Positions 36,019-44,476 of a stretch of 64,000 nucleotides of DNA are shown in pieces. Made by a program: the position numbers and the translations under genes. Location of the stretch: positions 310,001 through 374,000 of the forward strand of contig NZ_JBHSSW010000009.1 in NCBI RefSeq assembly GCF_042659465.1, given 5' to 3'. The first letter of the stretch is position 1. The number at the start of each line of letters is the position of its first letter. Under the pieces are notes generated by a model that saw only the letters and a list, made by a program, of their open reading frames with translations, made no database searches and was not told where the DNA came from. This stretch comes from Ponticaulis profundi. GTDB taxonomy: Bacteria > Pseudomonadota > Alphaproteobacteria > Caulobacterales > Hyphomonadaceae.

Positions 36019-36339
36019 TTACCCCCACCCCGCACGTGCCGGATAGCGATAGCTCCATGATGCTTCGACAATCATGCGCCTTGCCTCACGGTTGCCGGTC
36101 GCCGCGGCAAATTCTGTTTTCGGAAGTATAGTCAGACGTGTGAGGCCCAGATAGGCCATCAACTGTCTCGGGCTGTCAAAGCGCGCCAGATCGCCAACCG
36201 ATGCAATGAAGGTAGCTGCTGACACAACATCCAGACCATAAAAACAGCGCAACGCCTGTACGATTAATCCAATCCACCATTATGGCACAAGCTCACAAAT
36301 CCGTTTGGTCAGGGCGTCACGCCGATCTGTAGCCACCAG
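36019..36339 (-). pseudogene. IS110-family transposase remnant
   Basis: The minus-strand frame reads RRDALTKRICELVP, then a stop codon (TAA at 36282-36280), then WWIGLIVQALRCFYGLDVVS and FDSPRQLMAYLGL, and TGNREARRMIVEASWSYRYP. This is the C-terminal (Transposase_20) half of an IS110/IS1111 DEDD transposase. The N-terminal catalytic half, the last part of the C-terminus and a few residues after YLGL are missing, so the element is dead. Bases 36340-36425 hold nothing recognisable. Confidence 0.85.
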
Positions 36340-36425
36340 TCATTCGCGACATCGTCGCATCTGGATGCCCGAATAGACTCAAGATCTCCGGAAAGAAAGT
36401 TCGCAGCTTTCAAACACGCAATAGC

Positions 36426-36689
36426 TCAGCGCTTAAGCTTGTCGAAAAGATCGATCAGCTCTGCGACTTTTTCGCGCTGTTCCGTCGTGTTGCCAGTTGC
36501 AATAACATCCTCCACACAGTGTGAGGCATGCTGTTTCAGAAGTTCGCTCTCAGCCCGTGAGAGCGCGGATTTGACGGCCTGCATCTGATGTAGAACTTCG
36601 ATGCAATACCGATCTTCTTCGAGCATACGCACAAGTCCTCGGACCTGTCCTTCAATTCTCTTGAGCCGGGCAACGACTTTTTCTGACAT
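36426..36689 (-). CDS. csoR: CsoR/RcnR-family copper-sensing repressor (copy 1)
   Basis: The 87-residue all-helical repressor releases DNA on binding Cu(+). It carries RLKRIEGQVRGLVRMLEEDR with Cys29, then His54 and Cys58 (H-x3-C), the C-H-C metal site of copper sensors. The start is the ATG at 36689; a longer frame runs over the operator and is rejected. A palindromic operator lies 7 bp upstream of the start codon. It is divergent from the small secreted-protein gene and pcoAB, which it probably represses together with itself. Confidence 0.88.
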   Translation of the reverse strand: MSEKVVARLKRIEGQVRGLVRMLEEDRYCIEVLHQMQAVKSALSRAESELLKQHASHCVEDVIATGNTTEQREKVAELIDLFDKLKR

Positions 36690-36695
36690 TGACAA

Positions 36696-36712
36696 ATACC
36701 TCTGGGGGGTAT
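36696..36712. promoter_or_regulatory. CsoR-type operator 1
   Basis: The palindrome ATACCTCTGGGGGGTAT has inverted half sites ATACC and GGTAT separated by 7 bases. It lies between the divergent csoR copy 1 and the pcoAB-linked gene. Two further copies of the same pattern precede the P-type ATPase and csoR copy 2. G/C-rich AT-flanked dyads of this sort are known CsoR targets. Confidence 0.75.
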
Positions 36713-36742
36713 TAAGCTTTTTTCTACCTGAAAGGTCAATGC

Positions 36743-37153
36743 ATGCCAGCAGTTCGCACATTTGTCGTTACGCTTCTGGCGCTCCTGTTTGGAGCGCAAC
36801 AGGCGCTTTGTGCATGCCCAAGTGAACTCTCAGTTTCCCAGATCACCGTTCCATATTCTTCCGCTGATGCTCAGCCGCACGTGGATGATCCATGCGCGGA
36901 ACACTCCAAAGGCGGAACGGACGAGAACGGCCAACCGTGCGGACATTGCGACACCAGCCTGAAATTGCTGAAGGCGGACGATTCCAGAGCCGCGCTCGTT
37001 CCTGCTCCTCTGAAAGTCGCCATCCTTGATGCGTTTCCTGTCGCGCATTCATCGGTTGCGCTGATCGGTAATGCGTATTTTAGCCCGCTTTCAACACGCG
37101 GACCGCCTCTGAGGCAAACCCCTGTTTCTCTGAAAACACGCCTTTTGAATTGA
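36743..37153 (+). CDS. Small secreted Cys/His protein heading the pcoAB cluster
   Basis: I do not recognise a named family for this 136-residue protein. It has a signal peptide (MPAVRTFVVTLLALLFGAQQ, then ALCACP), several Cys and His in the first half (DDPCAEHS, QPCGHCDTS), and a Pro/Arg-rich C-terminus ending PLRQTPVSLKTRLLN. The same ending occurs in the protein at 47331. Placement directly downstream of the csoR operator and upstream of pcoAB suggests a periplasmic copper-binding role (inference). Confidence 0.65.
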   Translation: MPAVRTFVVTLLALLFGAQQALCACPSELSVSQITVPYSSADAQPHVDDPCAEHSKGGTDENGQPCGHCDTSLKLLKADDSRAALVPAPLKVAILDAFPVAHSSVALIGNAYFSPLSTRGPPLRQTPVSLKTRLLN

Positions 37154-37251
37154 GTTCCATGCCTTTGGCCTGCGCCTGAGCGCGAGGCCTCTCGTATGGC
37201 GCGATTGGTCTTCGACTGATCGCACGAAAACTCACTTCAAAGGAATATATT

Positions 37252-39129
37252 ATGGTCACCCGAAGACAATTTATCCGGACCAGCGCGCAAGGTGCATTGG
37301 TTCTGGGGATGTCGTCCATGCTCCCCGGTTGGGCGCAGTCTGCAACAAACGGAAACACAGGCGTCTCCACAAGAACGGCAACAAATTTCAATCTCACAGT
37401 TGGACGTTTTCCTGTCCGTATCGATGGGCGCGCAGGCGAAGCTATCGGCATGAACGGAACGGTTCCTGCACCACTCTTACGCTTTCGTGAAGGCGACGAG
37501 ATTACGCTGAATGTTACTAACACGCTGAATGAAGACACCTCAGTTCACTGGCATGGATTGTTGGTGCCGTTTCAAATGGATGGTGTGCCCGGCGTGACGT
37601 TTCCCGGCATTCGTCCAGGCGAAACCTTCACGTATAAATATGCTGTGCCCCAATCAGGCACCTATTGGTATCACTCTCACTCAGGCCTTCAGGAGCCACT
37701 TGGGCATTACGGACCGATCATCATCGATCCGGCAGGTACTGATCCCGTGCAGTATGACCGTGAATACGTACTCGTTCTGTCGGATTGGAGCTTTATGAGT
37801 CCCTACCGCATTTTCTCTGAGCTGAAAAAAGCGGGCGATACGCTGAACTACCAGAAGCGAACTGTACCTGACTTTTTGCGGGATGTTCAGGAGCGAGGAC
37901 TGGATGCAGCATGGGCTGATCGCGCCATGTGGGGCGAGATGCGTATGTCGCCGCGAGATATCGCTGATGTCACGGGCGAAACCTATACTTATCTGATCAA
38001 TGGTCACGCCACATCGGACAACTGGAATGGCGTCTTCAATGTCGGCGAGCGGATACGGCTCCGCATCATCAATGCGTCGTCTATGTCAATGTTCAACGTT
38101 CGCATGCCAGGCCTGCCGATGACAATAGTGGCAGCCGATGGCCTAAATGTTCAGCCCGTTGAAGTCGATGAATTTCAGATGGGCAATGCCGAAACTTACG
38201 ACGTCATTATCGAACCGAAGGAAGAACGGGCGTTCGCATTCGTGGCGGAAAGCATTGACCGTTCGGGTCAAGTCGTCGCCACTTTCGGTCCACGTCCGGG
38301 CATGCGCGCTGAGGCTCCAGCGCTACGCATCGTTCCAACGCTCACCATGCGCGACATGGGTATGAGCCATGACAGTATGGGTCATGACGGAATGAGTGGA
38401 ATGCCTTCGGGATCGGGTTCGATGACTGGAATGGATCACGGCGCCATGGGCGGAATGGATCATTCCAACCATGGGATGATGGCGGGCACGGGCGGAAGCA
38501 GCTGGCCTGTGGAGGCACAAACAATTGAGAGGGGTCCAGGTGTTACAAATATTGCTATGATGCCGACCAGTCGCCTCGATGAGCCGGGCATCGGTCTGGA
38601 CAATGTCGGGCATCGTGTTTTGCGATACTCTCAATTGCGCAGTTTAGCGCCAAATCCCGACCATCGAATGCCCGGACGCGAAATGGAAATCCATCTCACG
38701 TCCAACATGGAACGCTATATGTGGTCGTTTAACGGTGTCGAATTTGCTGACATCACAGCGCCGATTATATTCCACGAAGGCGAGCGCGTGCGGGTGACGC
38801 TCATCAATAATACGATGATGCCGCATCCCATTCACTTGCACGGCATGTTCTTCGATCTCGTCAACGGAGCCGGTCACAATAAGCCGCGAAAGCATACCGT
38901 GATCGTCAAACCGGGCGAGAAACTTTCATTTGATGTAACTGCTGATCATGTGGGTGACTGGGCATTCCACTGTCACCTCTTCTTCCACATGCATGCAGGT
39001 ATGATGCAGGTCGTTTCGGTCCTGCCGGACAGTTCATCGTCGATGCCGGGTATGGAGCATCCTCATGGTTCGCACGGCACGGATCACTCAGACATGCACG
39101 GCGAAATGGGAAAGGAGGTGCGCTCATGA
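37252..39129 (+). CDS. pcoA: Copper-resistance multicopper oxidase PcoA/CopA
   Basis: This periplasmic laccase-like enzyme oxidises Cu(+) and binds extra copper. The 625 residues start with a twin-arginine signal (TRRQFIRTSAQGALVLG). The four copper-binding His motifs are present: VHWHGLL, YWYHSHSG, HPIHLHGMFF and the type-1 motif WAFHCHLFFHMHAGMMQ. Between the second and third lies a Met/His/Gly-rich segment (about 365-410, GMSHDSMGHDGMSGM) typical of PcoA/CopA, and the C-terminus is again Met/His-rich. Its stop overlaps the pcoB start. The name copA is also used in Pseudomonas. Confidence 0.95.
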   Translation: MVTRRQFIRTSAQGALVLGMSSMLPGWAQSATNGNTGVSTRTATNFNLTVGRFPVRIDGRAGEAIGMNGTVPAPLLRFREGDEITLNVTNTLNEDTSVHWHGLLVPFQMDGVPGVTFPGIRPGETFTYKYAVPQSGTYWYHSHSGLQEPLGHYGPIIIDPAGTDPVQYDREYVLVLSDWSFMSPYRIFSELKKAGDTLNYQKRTVPDFLRDVQERGLDAAWADRAMWGEMRMSPRDIADVTGETYTYLINGHATSDNWNGVFNVGERIRLRIINASSMSMFNVRMPGLPMTIVAADGLNVQPVEVDEFQMGNAETYDVIIEPKEERAFAFVAESIDRSGQVVATFGPRPGMRAEAPALRIVPTLTMRDMGMSHDSMGHDGMSGMPSGSGSMTGMDHGAMGGMDHSNHGMMAGTGGSSWPVEAQTIERGPGVTNIAMMPTSRLDEPGIGLDNVGHRVLRYSQLRSLAPNPDHRMPGREMEIHLTSNMERYMWSFNGVEFADITAPIIFHEGERVRVTLINNTMMPHPIHLHGMFFDLVNGAGHNKPRKHTVIVKPGEKLSFDVTADHVGDWAFHCHLFFHMHAGMMQVVSVLPDSSSSMPGMEHPHGSHGTDHSDMHGEMGKEVRS

Positions 39130-39944
39130 GCACGATCTCGAAAACCATTCTGATGGGAAGCATACTAAGCGCATTGGTGTCTGCGGCTCCCTCATTCGCG
39201 CAAGATCACGGCTATAACTCCGATGGAGAGAAGCTCTGGTCGCAGGCCGATCAATATTATGATGCAGACGAAATGGACGCTGCGCGCGCAAGCGTATTGC
39301 ATCACAATGGCGACGACCATTTTTACATGTTTTCTCTGGACAGAGCTGAGGTCCAGTTCAAGGACGGCGAGGAAGTCGGCGTCTGGGATGGCTCCTTCTG
39401 GTATGGCGGTGACGTAAATAAGCTCTTCATCAGTACTGAAGGCGAATACGCTTTTGAAAGCGATGAATTTGAAGAGGCTGAGGTTCAGGTTCTTTGGTCA
39501 CGAGCTGTTTCACCTTTCTTCGATATACAGTCAGGTATCCGCTACGATTTTGAACCAGATGGACTGGCACACGCTGTGCTCGGGTTCCAGGGGCTCGCGC
39601 CGTACTGGTTTGAACTCAATGGCGCGACATATCTGAGCGAAGAAGGTGATCTGACTGGTGATCTGGAAGGTGAGTATGAGCTCTTCCTGACGCAAAGGCT
39701 TATCCTTCAGCCGCGTGCTGAATTGCAGTTCTCTGCACAGGACATACCGGATCGGGACATCGGATCTGGTTTCACCAACCTACAGGCGGGTTTGCGTCTC
39801 AGATATGAGTTTGAGCGAGAATTCGCACCCTATGTCGGTGTCGAATATCACAGCGCACTGGGCGACACAGCCAACATGATTGAAGCAGCTGGCGGCAGCA
39901 AAGATGACACGGTTTGGGTCATCGGTGTGCGCGCATGGTTTTAG
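39126..39944 (+). CDS. pcoB: Copper-resistance outer-membrane protein PcoB/CopB
   Basis: PcoB is a beta-barrel of the outer membrane that works with PcoA. The 272 residues have a signal peptide (to SFAQD) and alternating beta strands ending in an aromatic residue (VIGVRAWF), the mark of an outer-membrane barrel. It lacks the long Met-rich N-terminal stretch found in many CopB proteins, so copper storage is left to PcoA. Conserved family segments are AEVQFKDGEEVGVWDGSFWY and VQSGIRYDFEPDGLAHAVLG-like sequence. It overlaps pcoA by 4 bp (ATGA). Confidence 0.93.
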   Translation: MSTISKTILMGSILSALVSAAPSFAQDHGYNSDGEKLWSQADQYYDADEMDAARASVLHHNGDDHFYMFSLDRAEVQFKDGEEVGVWDGSFWYGGDVNKLFISTEGEYAFESDEFEEAEVQVLWSRAVSPFFDIQSGIRYDFEPDGLAHAVLGFQGLAPYWFELNGATYLSEEGDLTGDLEGEYELFLTQRLILQPRAELQFSAQDIPDRDIGSGFTNLQAGLRLRYEFEREFAPYVGVEYHSALGDTANMIEAAGGSKDDTVWVIGVRAWF

Positions 39945-39953
39945 GAGAACAAT

Positions 39954-40631
39954 ATGATTGAGATCATTCCAAACTGGCACCCTTTGTTCGTACACTTCAC
40001 CGTCGCGCTCCTGCTCATTGCTACGCTGTTGTTTGTGATAACCACAGTCTCAGGCAAATCGCGATGGTCGGAGATTTTGAGCGGGACTGCGCACGTCAAT
40101 CTCTGGCTGGGTGCAGGCTTTTCGCTCATCACCGTGCTTGCCGGATTTTACGCGTACAATACCGTTGCACATGACGGCCCATCGCACGCGGCGATGACGG
40201 ATCACCGAAATTGGGCGCTTCCAACGGCCAGTGTATGGATTGCACTGGCCATCTGGGCGGGCTTCGGAGCGAAAAAATCAGGCTTCCGGCGTAGCTGGCT
40301 CTTTCTGATTGCAACGCTTGCAGCAGCAGGTTTGCTCACAGTCACGGCGTTTAAAGGCGGCGAAGCAGTCTATCGATACGGGCTGGGCGTCATCTCCCTC
40401 CCGCAAGTCGAAGGCGATGGAAGCCATGGCAGTCATCACCATGGCGGAGATGATCACGACCACGGCGAAGCAAACGACCACCATGACTCAGATGAGCATG
40501 ACGTCATGCTTGAAGATGACATGTCAGGTGTCACGACGGAACCAACGAATACTCCATCGAACATACCAATGGAGTCTGAACCCCACAATCATGATGATCA
40601 CGACCACGATGATCATGATCACTCACACTAA
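39954..40631 (+). CDS. DUF2231 membrane protein with His-rich tail
   Basis: The 225-residue protein has four membrane helices in the first 145 residues, beginning IPNWHPLFVHFTVALLLIA, the DUF2231 signature with a conserved WHPxxVHF. From about 150 on the tail is hydrophilic and packed with His and Asp (HHHGGDDHDHGEANDHHDSD and HDDHDHDDHDHSH), a probable metal-binding arm. It is 9 bp downstream of pcoB and so part of the copper operon. Whether it imports, exports or senses copper is not known. Confidence 0.75.
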   Translation: MIEIIPNWHPLFVHFTVALLLIATLLFVITTVSGKSRWSEILSGTAHVNLWLGAGFSLITVLAGFYAYNTVAHDGPSHAAMTDHRNWALPTASVWIALAIWAGFGAKKSGFRRSWLFLIATLAAAGLLTVTAFKGGEAVYRYGLGVISLPQVEGDGSHGSHHHGGDDHDHGEANDHHDSDEHDVMLEDDMSGVTTEPTNTPSNIPMESEPHNHDDHDHDDHDHSH

Positions 40632-40649
40632 AAGAAAGGAAACACGACA

Positions 40650-41093
40650 ATGAAAAAATTCATGACGATTATCGCTATCTCAGCACTGTTTGGAACGCCT
40701 GTCCTCGCACAGGAACATGAACATATGCCGGGACATGACATGACCCATATGGAGGGCGGTATGCATGGCGAGCACATGGGCCATGCTGCAGAGGACGGTG
40801 AGCGAGAGGCTATGCCAAGTGTGCGGCAGGTTGAAGCCTCCAAAGTCTGCATGGTCAACGATATGGCTTTCGACAAAGATCAGATCGCTGTCGAAGTCGA
40901 TGGAAAGACCTATTACGGCTGCTGCCCAATGTGCAAAGACCGCCTTGAATCTGATGCCAGCCTGAGAACGGCGACAGACCCTGTCAGCGGCGCTGAAGTC
41001 GACAAGGCGACAGCAGTCATCGGCGCTGATGCAGACGGGAATGTCTATTACTTCGAGTCTGAACACAATCTGCACACCCATATGGGCGTGTGA
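40650..41093 (+). CDS. Secreted TRASH/YHS-like metal-binding protein
   Basis: The 147-residue protein has a signal peptide (to VLAQ) and a Met/His-rich region (EHEHMPGHDMTHMEGGMHGE). After that comes a TRASH-like unit with Cys67, Cys91, Cys92 and Cys95 (YYGCCPMCKDRL), then a YHS-like DPVSGAEVDKATAVIG. TRASH and YHS domains bind copper or other soft metals, so a periplasmic copper chaperone or store is likely. It sits between the DUF2231 gene and the acyltransferase, overlapping the latter by 4 bp. Confidence 0.8.
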   Translation: MKKFMTIIAISALFGTPVLAQEHEHMPGHDMTHMEGGMHGEHMGHAAEDGEREAMPSVRQVEASKVCMVNDMAFDKDQIAVEVDGKTYYGCCPMCKDRLESDASLRTATDPVSGAEVDKATAVIGADADGNVYYFESEHNLHTHMGV

Positions 41094-42148
41094 AATTGAC
41101 GGCGACACTGGCCACGGGAGCGGGACCGGAAACGGACCCGCTCTTTGGAGCAAATTACTTCACATTGCTCCGATGGGCTCTGGCACTTGGCGTGGTGATA
41201 GGTCATGCCTTCATGATTACGACGGGTTATGAAGTAACCCGTATACATGAGTGGACCCTGAGCTATCTCTCAGTGAATGGCTTTTTTATTCTGTCGGGAT
41301 TGCTGATATCAAAGAGTCTGAACACACGCCCCCAACTTCTGCCATACATTATCTCACGGTTGTTGCGGATAGCGCCCGCACTCATTGTGCTTCTAATTGC
41401 ACTCATCCTGTTCTTTGGACCAGTTTACGGTGAAAAGACCGGCTTTGATTACCTGACGCAGAGTGAGCCTTGGGCTTATGTCGCAAAAACGCTCGCGATG
41501 GGTGACCCTTTGGGTAGGCCTGGAGGGGTGTTCCACGCATCATCAGACCCTCACTTTAATGGCGCGCTCTGGACTATCAGATATGAAGTTCTTGCGTATA
41601 TTTTAGCCGGTGCCGCATTCTTTGTCGGTGTGCTTCGGTCAGCGCGCAGCGTTTTAATCGCTTTTTTGCTGGTTCAGATAATGTATCTGGCGACCCCAGT
41701 CCTGCAGCAACAGAATCTGTCCATTCCGGGTGGAGTAATTTCATTGCTTCGCTTCATGAGCACTTTCCTGATGGGTATGTGTCTCTGGTATTTTCCGGTT
41801 TTAAGACATCCTCCTCTATGGAGCCTAGGCTGTTCAGTCGTCTTGTTCGCGGTATTTGGGTGGTCGTTCTTAGGCGAACTATTCGCTAACATCGCGATTG
41901 CATTGATCATGATGCGCGCCGGATTGGTACGGTCAGCAAACGCACGGATCGCCAAAATTCCTGATTACTCGTACGGTATTTATATCTGGCATTTCCCGGT
42001 CATGCAGAGCCTCGCAATCACGTTTTCTCTCACGAATGCGCCGACGTTATTCCTGATCGGGCTCCCGTTTATCATCATCGTTTCTGCCATTTCGTGGCAT
42101 TTCGTAGAAAAGCCATCACTTAAGTTCAAGGTGCGACGTATTGAATAA
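41090..42148 (+). CDS. Acyltransferase 3 family membrane protein
   Basis: The 352-residue protein is an OafA/YrhL-type integral membrane O-acyltransferase with about ten helices. It begins ANYFTLLRWALALGVVIGHA, the family motif with a conserved Arg and His, and later has IPDYSYGIYIWHFPVMQSL. It starts with GTG overlapping the TRASH gene stop. Such enzymes modify lipopolysaccharide or other surface glycans. A direct link with copper is not known; its place in the cluster suggests an envelope modification under copper stress (inference), or it may be a passenger. Confidence 0.85.
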   Translation: MKLTATLATGAGPETDPLFGANYFTLLRWALALGVVIGHAFMITTGYEVTRIHEWTLSYLSVNGFFILSGLLISKSLNTRPQLLPYIISRLLRIAPALIVLLIALILFFGPVYGEKTGFDYLTQSEPWAYVAKTLAMGDPLGRPGGVFHASSDPHFNGALWTIRYEVLAYILAGAAFFVGVLRSARSVLIAFLLVQIMYLATPVLQQQNLSIPGGVISLLRFMSTFLMGMCLWYFPVLRHPPLWSLGCSVVLFAVFGWSFLGELFANIAIALIMMRAGLVRSANARIAKIPDYSYGIYIWHFPVMQSLAITFSLTNAPTLFLIGLPFIIIVSAISWHFVEKPSLKFKVRRIE

Positions 42149-42165
42149 ATACCTATAGGGGGTAT
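42149..42165. promoter_or_regulatory. CsoR-type operator 2, upstream of Cu(+) ATPase
   Basis: The sequence ATACCTATAGGGGGTAT repeats the ATACC-N7-GGTAT dyad of operator 1. It starts directly after the stop codon of the acyltransferase and ends 27 bp before the ATPase ATG, where it would cover the promoter. Confidence 0.8.
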
Positions 42166-42192
42166 ATGTATTTTAAGAAACTTGAGGCGACC

Positions 42193-44427
42193 ATGACCGA
42201 TCATCACAATCACGAGCATCACCATCACCACGACCACTCTTGCTGTTCCACCGATCCTGAACAGAAGAGCGCAGGCGCAGATGGCAAGTATGATAAAGTA
42301 CCATCTGGCTATACAGGCACGGTCTGGACCTGCCCAATGCACCCGCAAGTCCGCGATGTACGGAACTCGGGTTGTCCCATATGCGGCATGGCACTCGAAC
42401 CCGAGACGCTCAGTGCCACACCCGAGGATGACAGTGAATTAAAAGACATGACCAGACGGTTCTGGGTGAGCGCGTTCCTCGCGTTTCCACTGCTCGTCAT
42501 TACCATGGGGGAAATGATCCCAGCTTTCGGACATGTTTTCTCCGGCGACTGGAATAAATGGTTCCAGGTTATCTTGGCGACGCCGGTCGTCTTGTGGGGT
42601 GGCTATCCCTTCATGGTCCGCGCGGTGCAATCTGTTCGCAGCGGCAATCTGAATATGTTCACTCTGATCGGTCTCGGCGTGTCGGTTGCGTTTGTTTATT
42701 CACTCGTCGCGCTATTCTTCCCTCAAATTTTTCCGCCAACCTTCCGTGATCATAGCGGAAATGTTCCCGTCTATTTCGAAGCAGCGGCAGTGATCACAGC
42801 GCTAGTGTTGTTGGGACAAGTGCTCGAACTCCGTGCCAGGTCTCAGACATCGGGCGCGATCAGAGCCTTGCTTGAACTCGCGCCGCCAACCGCAAACCTC
42901 ATCGGTGAGAACGGTGAAGAAAAAGAGGTTCCAGTCGAAGCTTTAAAACAGGGCGACAAGATTCGCGTGCGTCCGGGGGAAAAACTTCCCGTTGATGGCT
43001 CGGTGCTGGAAGGCCGTTCTTCTGTAGACGAAAGCATGATCACCGGAGAGCCAATGCCGGTTGAAAAGCACGCTGAAAGTCAGGTCACAGCCGGAACCGT
43101 AAACGGCACGGGCATGCTGATCATTCAAGCCGCTAAAGTCGGCGAAGACACCATGCTATCTCAAATCGTGCGAATGGTTTCTGAAGCTCAGCGGAGCCGT
43201 GCTCCCATCCAGAAACTGGTCGATATTGTGTCATCCTGGTTCGTGCCTGCTGTCATCCTGACGGCTATTCTGACCTTTATTGTTTGGGCAATCTTTGGCC
43301 CTGAACCCGCGATGGCGTTTGCAATCGTGAACGCAGTGGCGGTCCTGATCATTGCCTGTCCATGTGCACTTGGTCTTGCCACCCCGATGTCGATTATGGT
43401 GGGCACCGGAAAAGGTGCGCAGCTCGGTGTCCTCATTAAGAACGCCGAGGTTCTTGAGACTTTTGAGAAGGTCAACACACTTATTGTCGATAAAACAGGC
43501 ACTCTTACCGAAGGAAAACCAAAGCTTCAAAGCCTCAAGCCATCCGACGACATGATGGAAGACACGTTGCTCCAGCTCGTTGCGAGCGTAGAAACCTCCA
43601 GCGAACACCCCCTCGCACAAGCCATCGTCAACGCAGCAAGCGAACGTGGCCTGAAGCTTTCTGACGCTTCGAATTTCTCCTCCACAACCGGTGAAGGTGT
43701 TGAAGCAGAAGTCGATGGACGGAAAGTCGCCATTGGCAACGCGAAACTTATGCGAACGCTTGGCGTATATAGTGAAGAGATCGGCCGGGAAGCTGACGTT
43801 CTTCGTGCGGATGGCCAGACTGTAATGCTGTCTGCAATTGATGGTGCGTTTGCAGGGTTTATTGGCGTTGCAGACCCGATCAAATCGACAACGATTGATG
43901 CGATTTCACGGCTCAAAGCAGATGGGTTGAAGATTGTGATGCTGACCGGCGACAATGAAACCACGGCAAGGGCAGTGGCCCAGAAAGTTGGCATTGACGA
44001 CGTGCGGGCCGATGTTTCGCCAGAAGATAAGCACCGCATCGTTGGTGAATTCCAAGATAGCGGTGCAATTGTTGCCATGGCCGGAGACGGTATCAATGAT
44101 GCACCTGCTCTTGCACAGGCTAATATCGGGATCGCCATGGGAACGGGCACCGATGTTGCCATCGAGAGTGCTGGGGTCACCTTGGTTCGCGGAGACCTGA
44201 CCGGTGTAGCTCAGGCACTTGAGTTGTCTCGGGCTGTCATGCGCAATATCCGCCAAAATCTGGTCTTTGCGTTTGGCTACAACACACTCGGCATCCCCGT
44301 GGCGGCTGGAGTATTGTTCCCGATTTTCGGGCTACTTCTGTCACCCATGATCGCTGCCGCCGCCATGAGCTTGAGTTCAGTCTCGGTCATCGGCAACGCG
44401 TTGCGGCTGCGATCCCTGAAACTTTAA
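42193..44427 (+). CDS. copA: Cu(+)-exporting P1B-type ATPase
   Basis: The pump moves Cu(+) from cytoplasm to periplasm. From the ATG at 42193 it has 744 residues: a His-rich start (HHNHEHHHHHDH, with CC), a heavy-metal-binding domain WTCPMHPQVRDV with GCPICGM (about 45-70) in place of the classical HMA domain, eight membrane helices, the CPC motif (389-391), phosphorylation site DKTGTLT (Asp433), and GDGINDAP. YN in helix 7 and MxxSS (MSLSSVSV) in helix 8 mark P1B-1 copper pumps. It is preceded by a CsoR-type operator. The next gene follows by 49 bp. Confidence 0.95.
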   Translation: MTDHHNHEHHHHHDHSCCSTDPEQKSAGADGKYDKVPSGYTGTVWTCPMHPQVRDVRNSGCPICGMALEPETLSATPEDDSELKDMTRRFWVSAFLAFPLLVITMGEMIPAFGHVFSGDWNKWFQVILATPVVLWGGYPFMVRAVQSVRSGNLNMFTLIGLGVSVAFVYSLVALFFPQIFPPTFRDHSGNVPVYFEAAAVITALVLLGQVLELRARSQTSGAIRALLELAPPTANLIGENGEEKEVPVEALKQGDKIRVRPGEKLPVDGSVLEGRSSVDESMITGEPMPVEKHAESQVTAGTVNGTGMLIIQAAKVGEDTMLSQIVRMVSEAQRSRAPIQKLVDIVSSWFVPAVILTAILTFIVWAIFGPEPAMAFAIVNAVAVLIIACPCALGLATPMSIMVGTGKGAQLGVLIKNAEVLETFEKVNTLIVDKTGTLTEGKPKLQSLKPSDDMMEDTLLQLVASVETSSEHPLAQAIVNAASERGLKLSDASNFSSTTGEGVEAEVDGRKVAIGNAKLMRTLGVYSEEIGREADVLRADGQTVMLSAIDGAFAGFIGVADPIKSTTIDAISRLKADGLKIVMLTGDNETTARAVAQKVGIDDVRADVSPEDKHRIVGEFQDSGAIVAMAGDGINDAPALAQANIGIAMGTGTDVAIESAGVTLVRGDLTGVAQALELSRAVMRNIRQNLVFAFGYNTLGIPVAAGVLFPIFGLLLSPMIAAAAMSLSSVSVIGNALRLRSLKL

Positions 44428-44476
44428 AACTCGATGAGCGCGGGATCAGAACTGGTTCCGCAGATTGGACATAAGA

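Noticed and set aside
40420..40631. His/Asp-rich repeats in the DUF2231 gene as a DNA repeat array
   Set aside because: The repetition is in codons for a metal-binding tail and is irregular in DNA; no CRISPR or tandem repeat structure is present.
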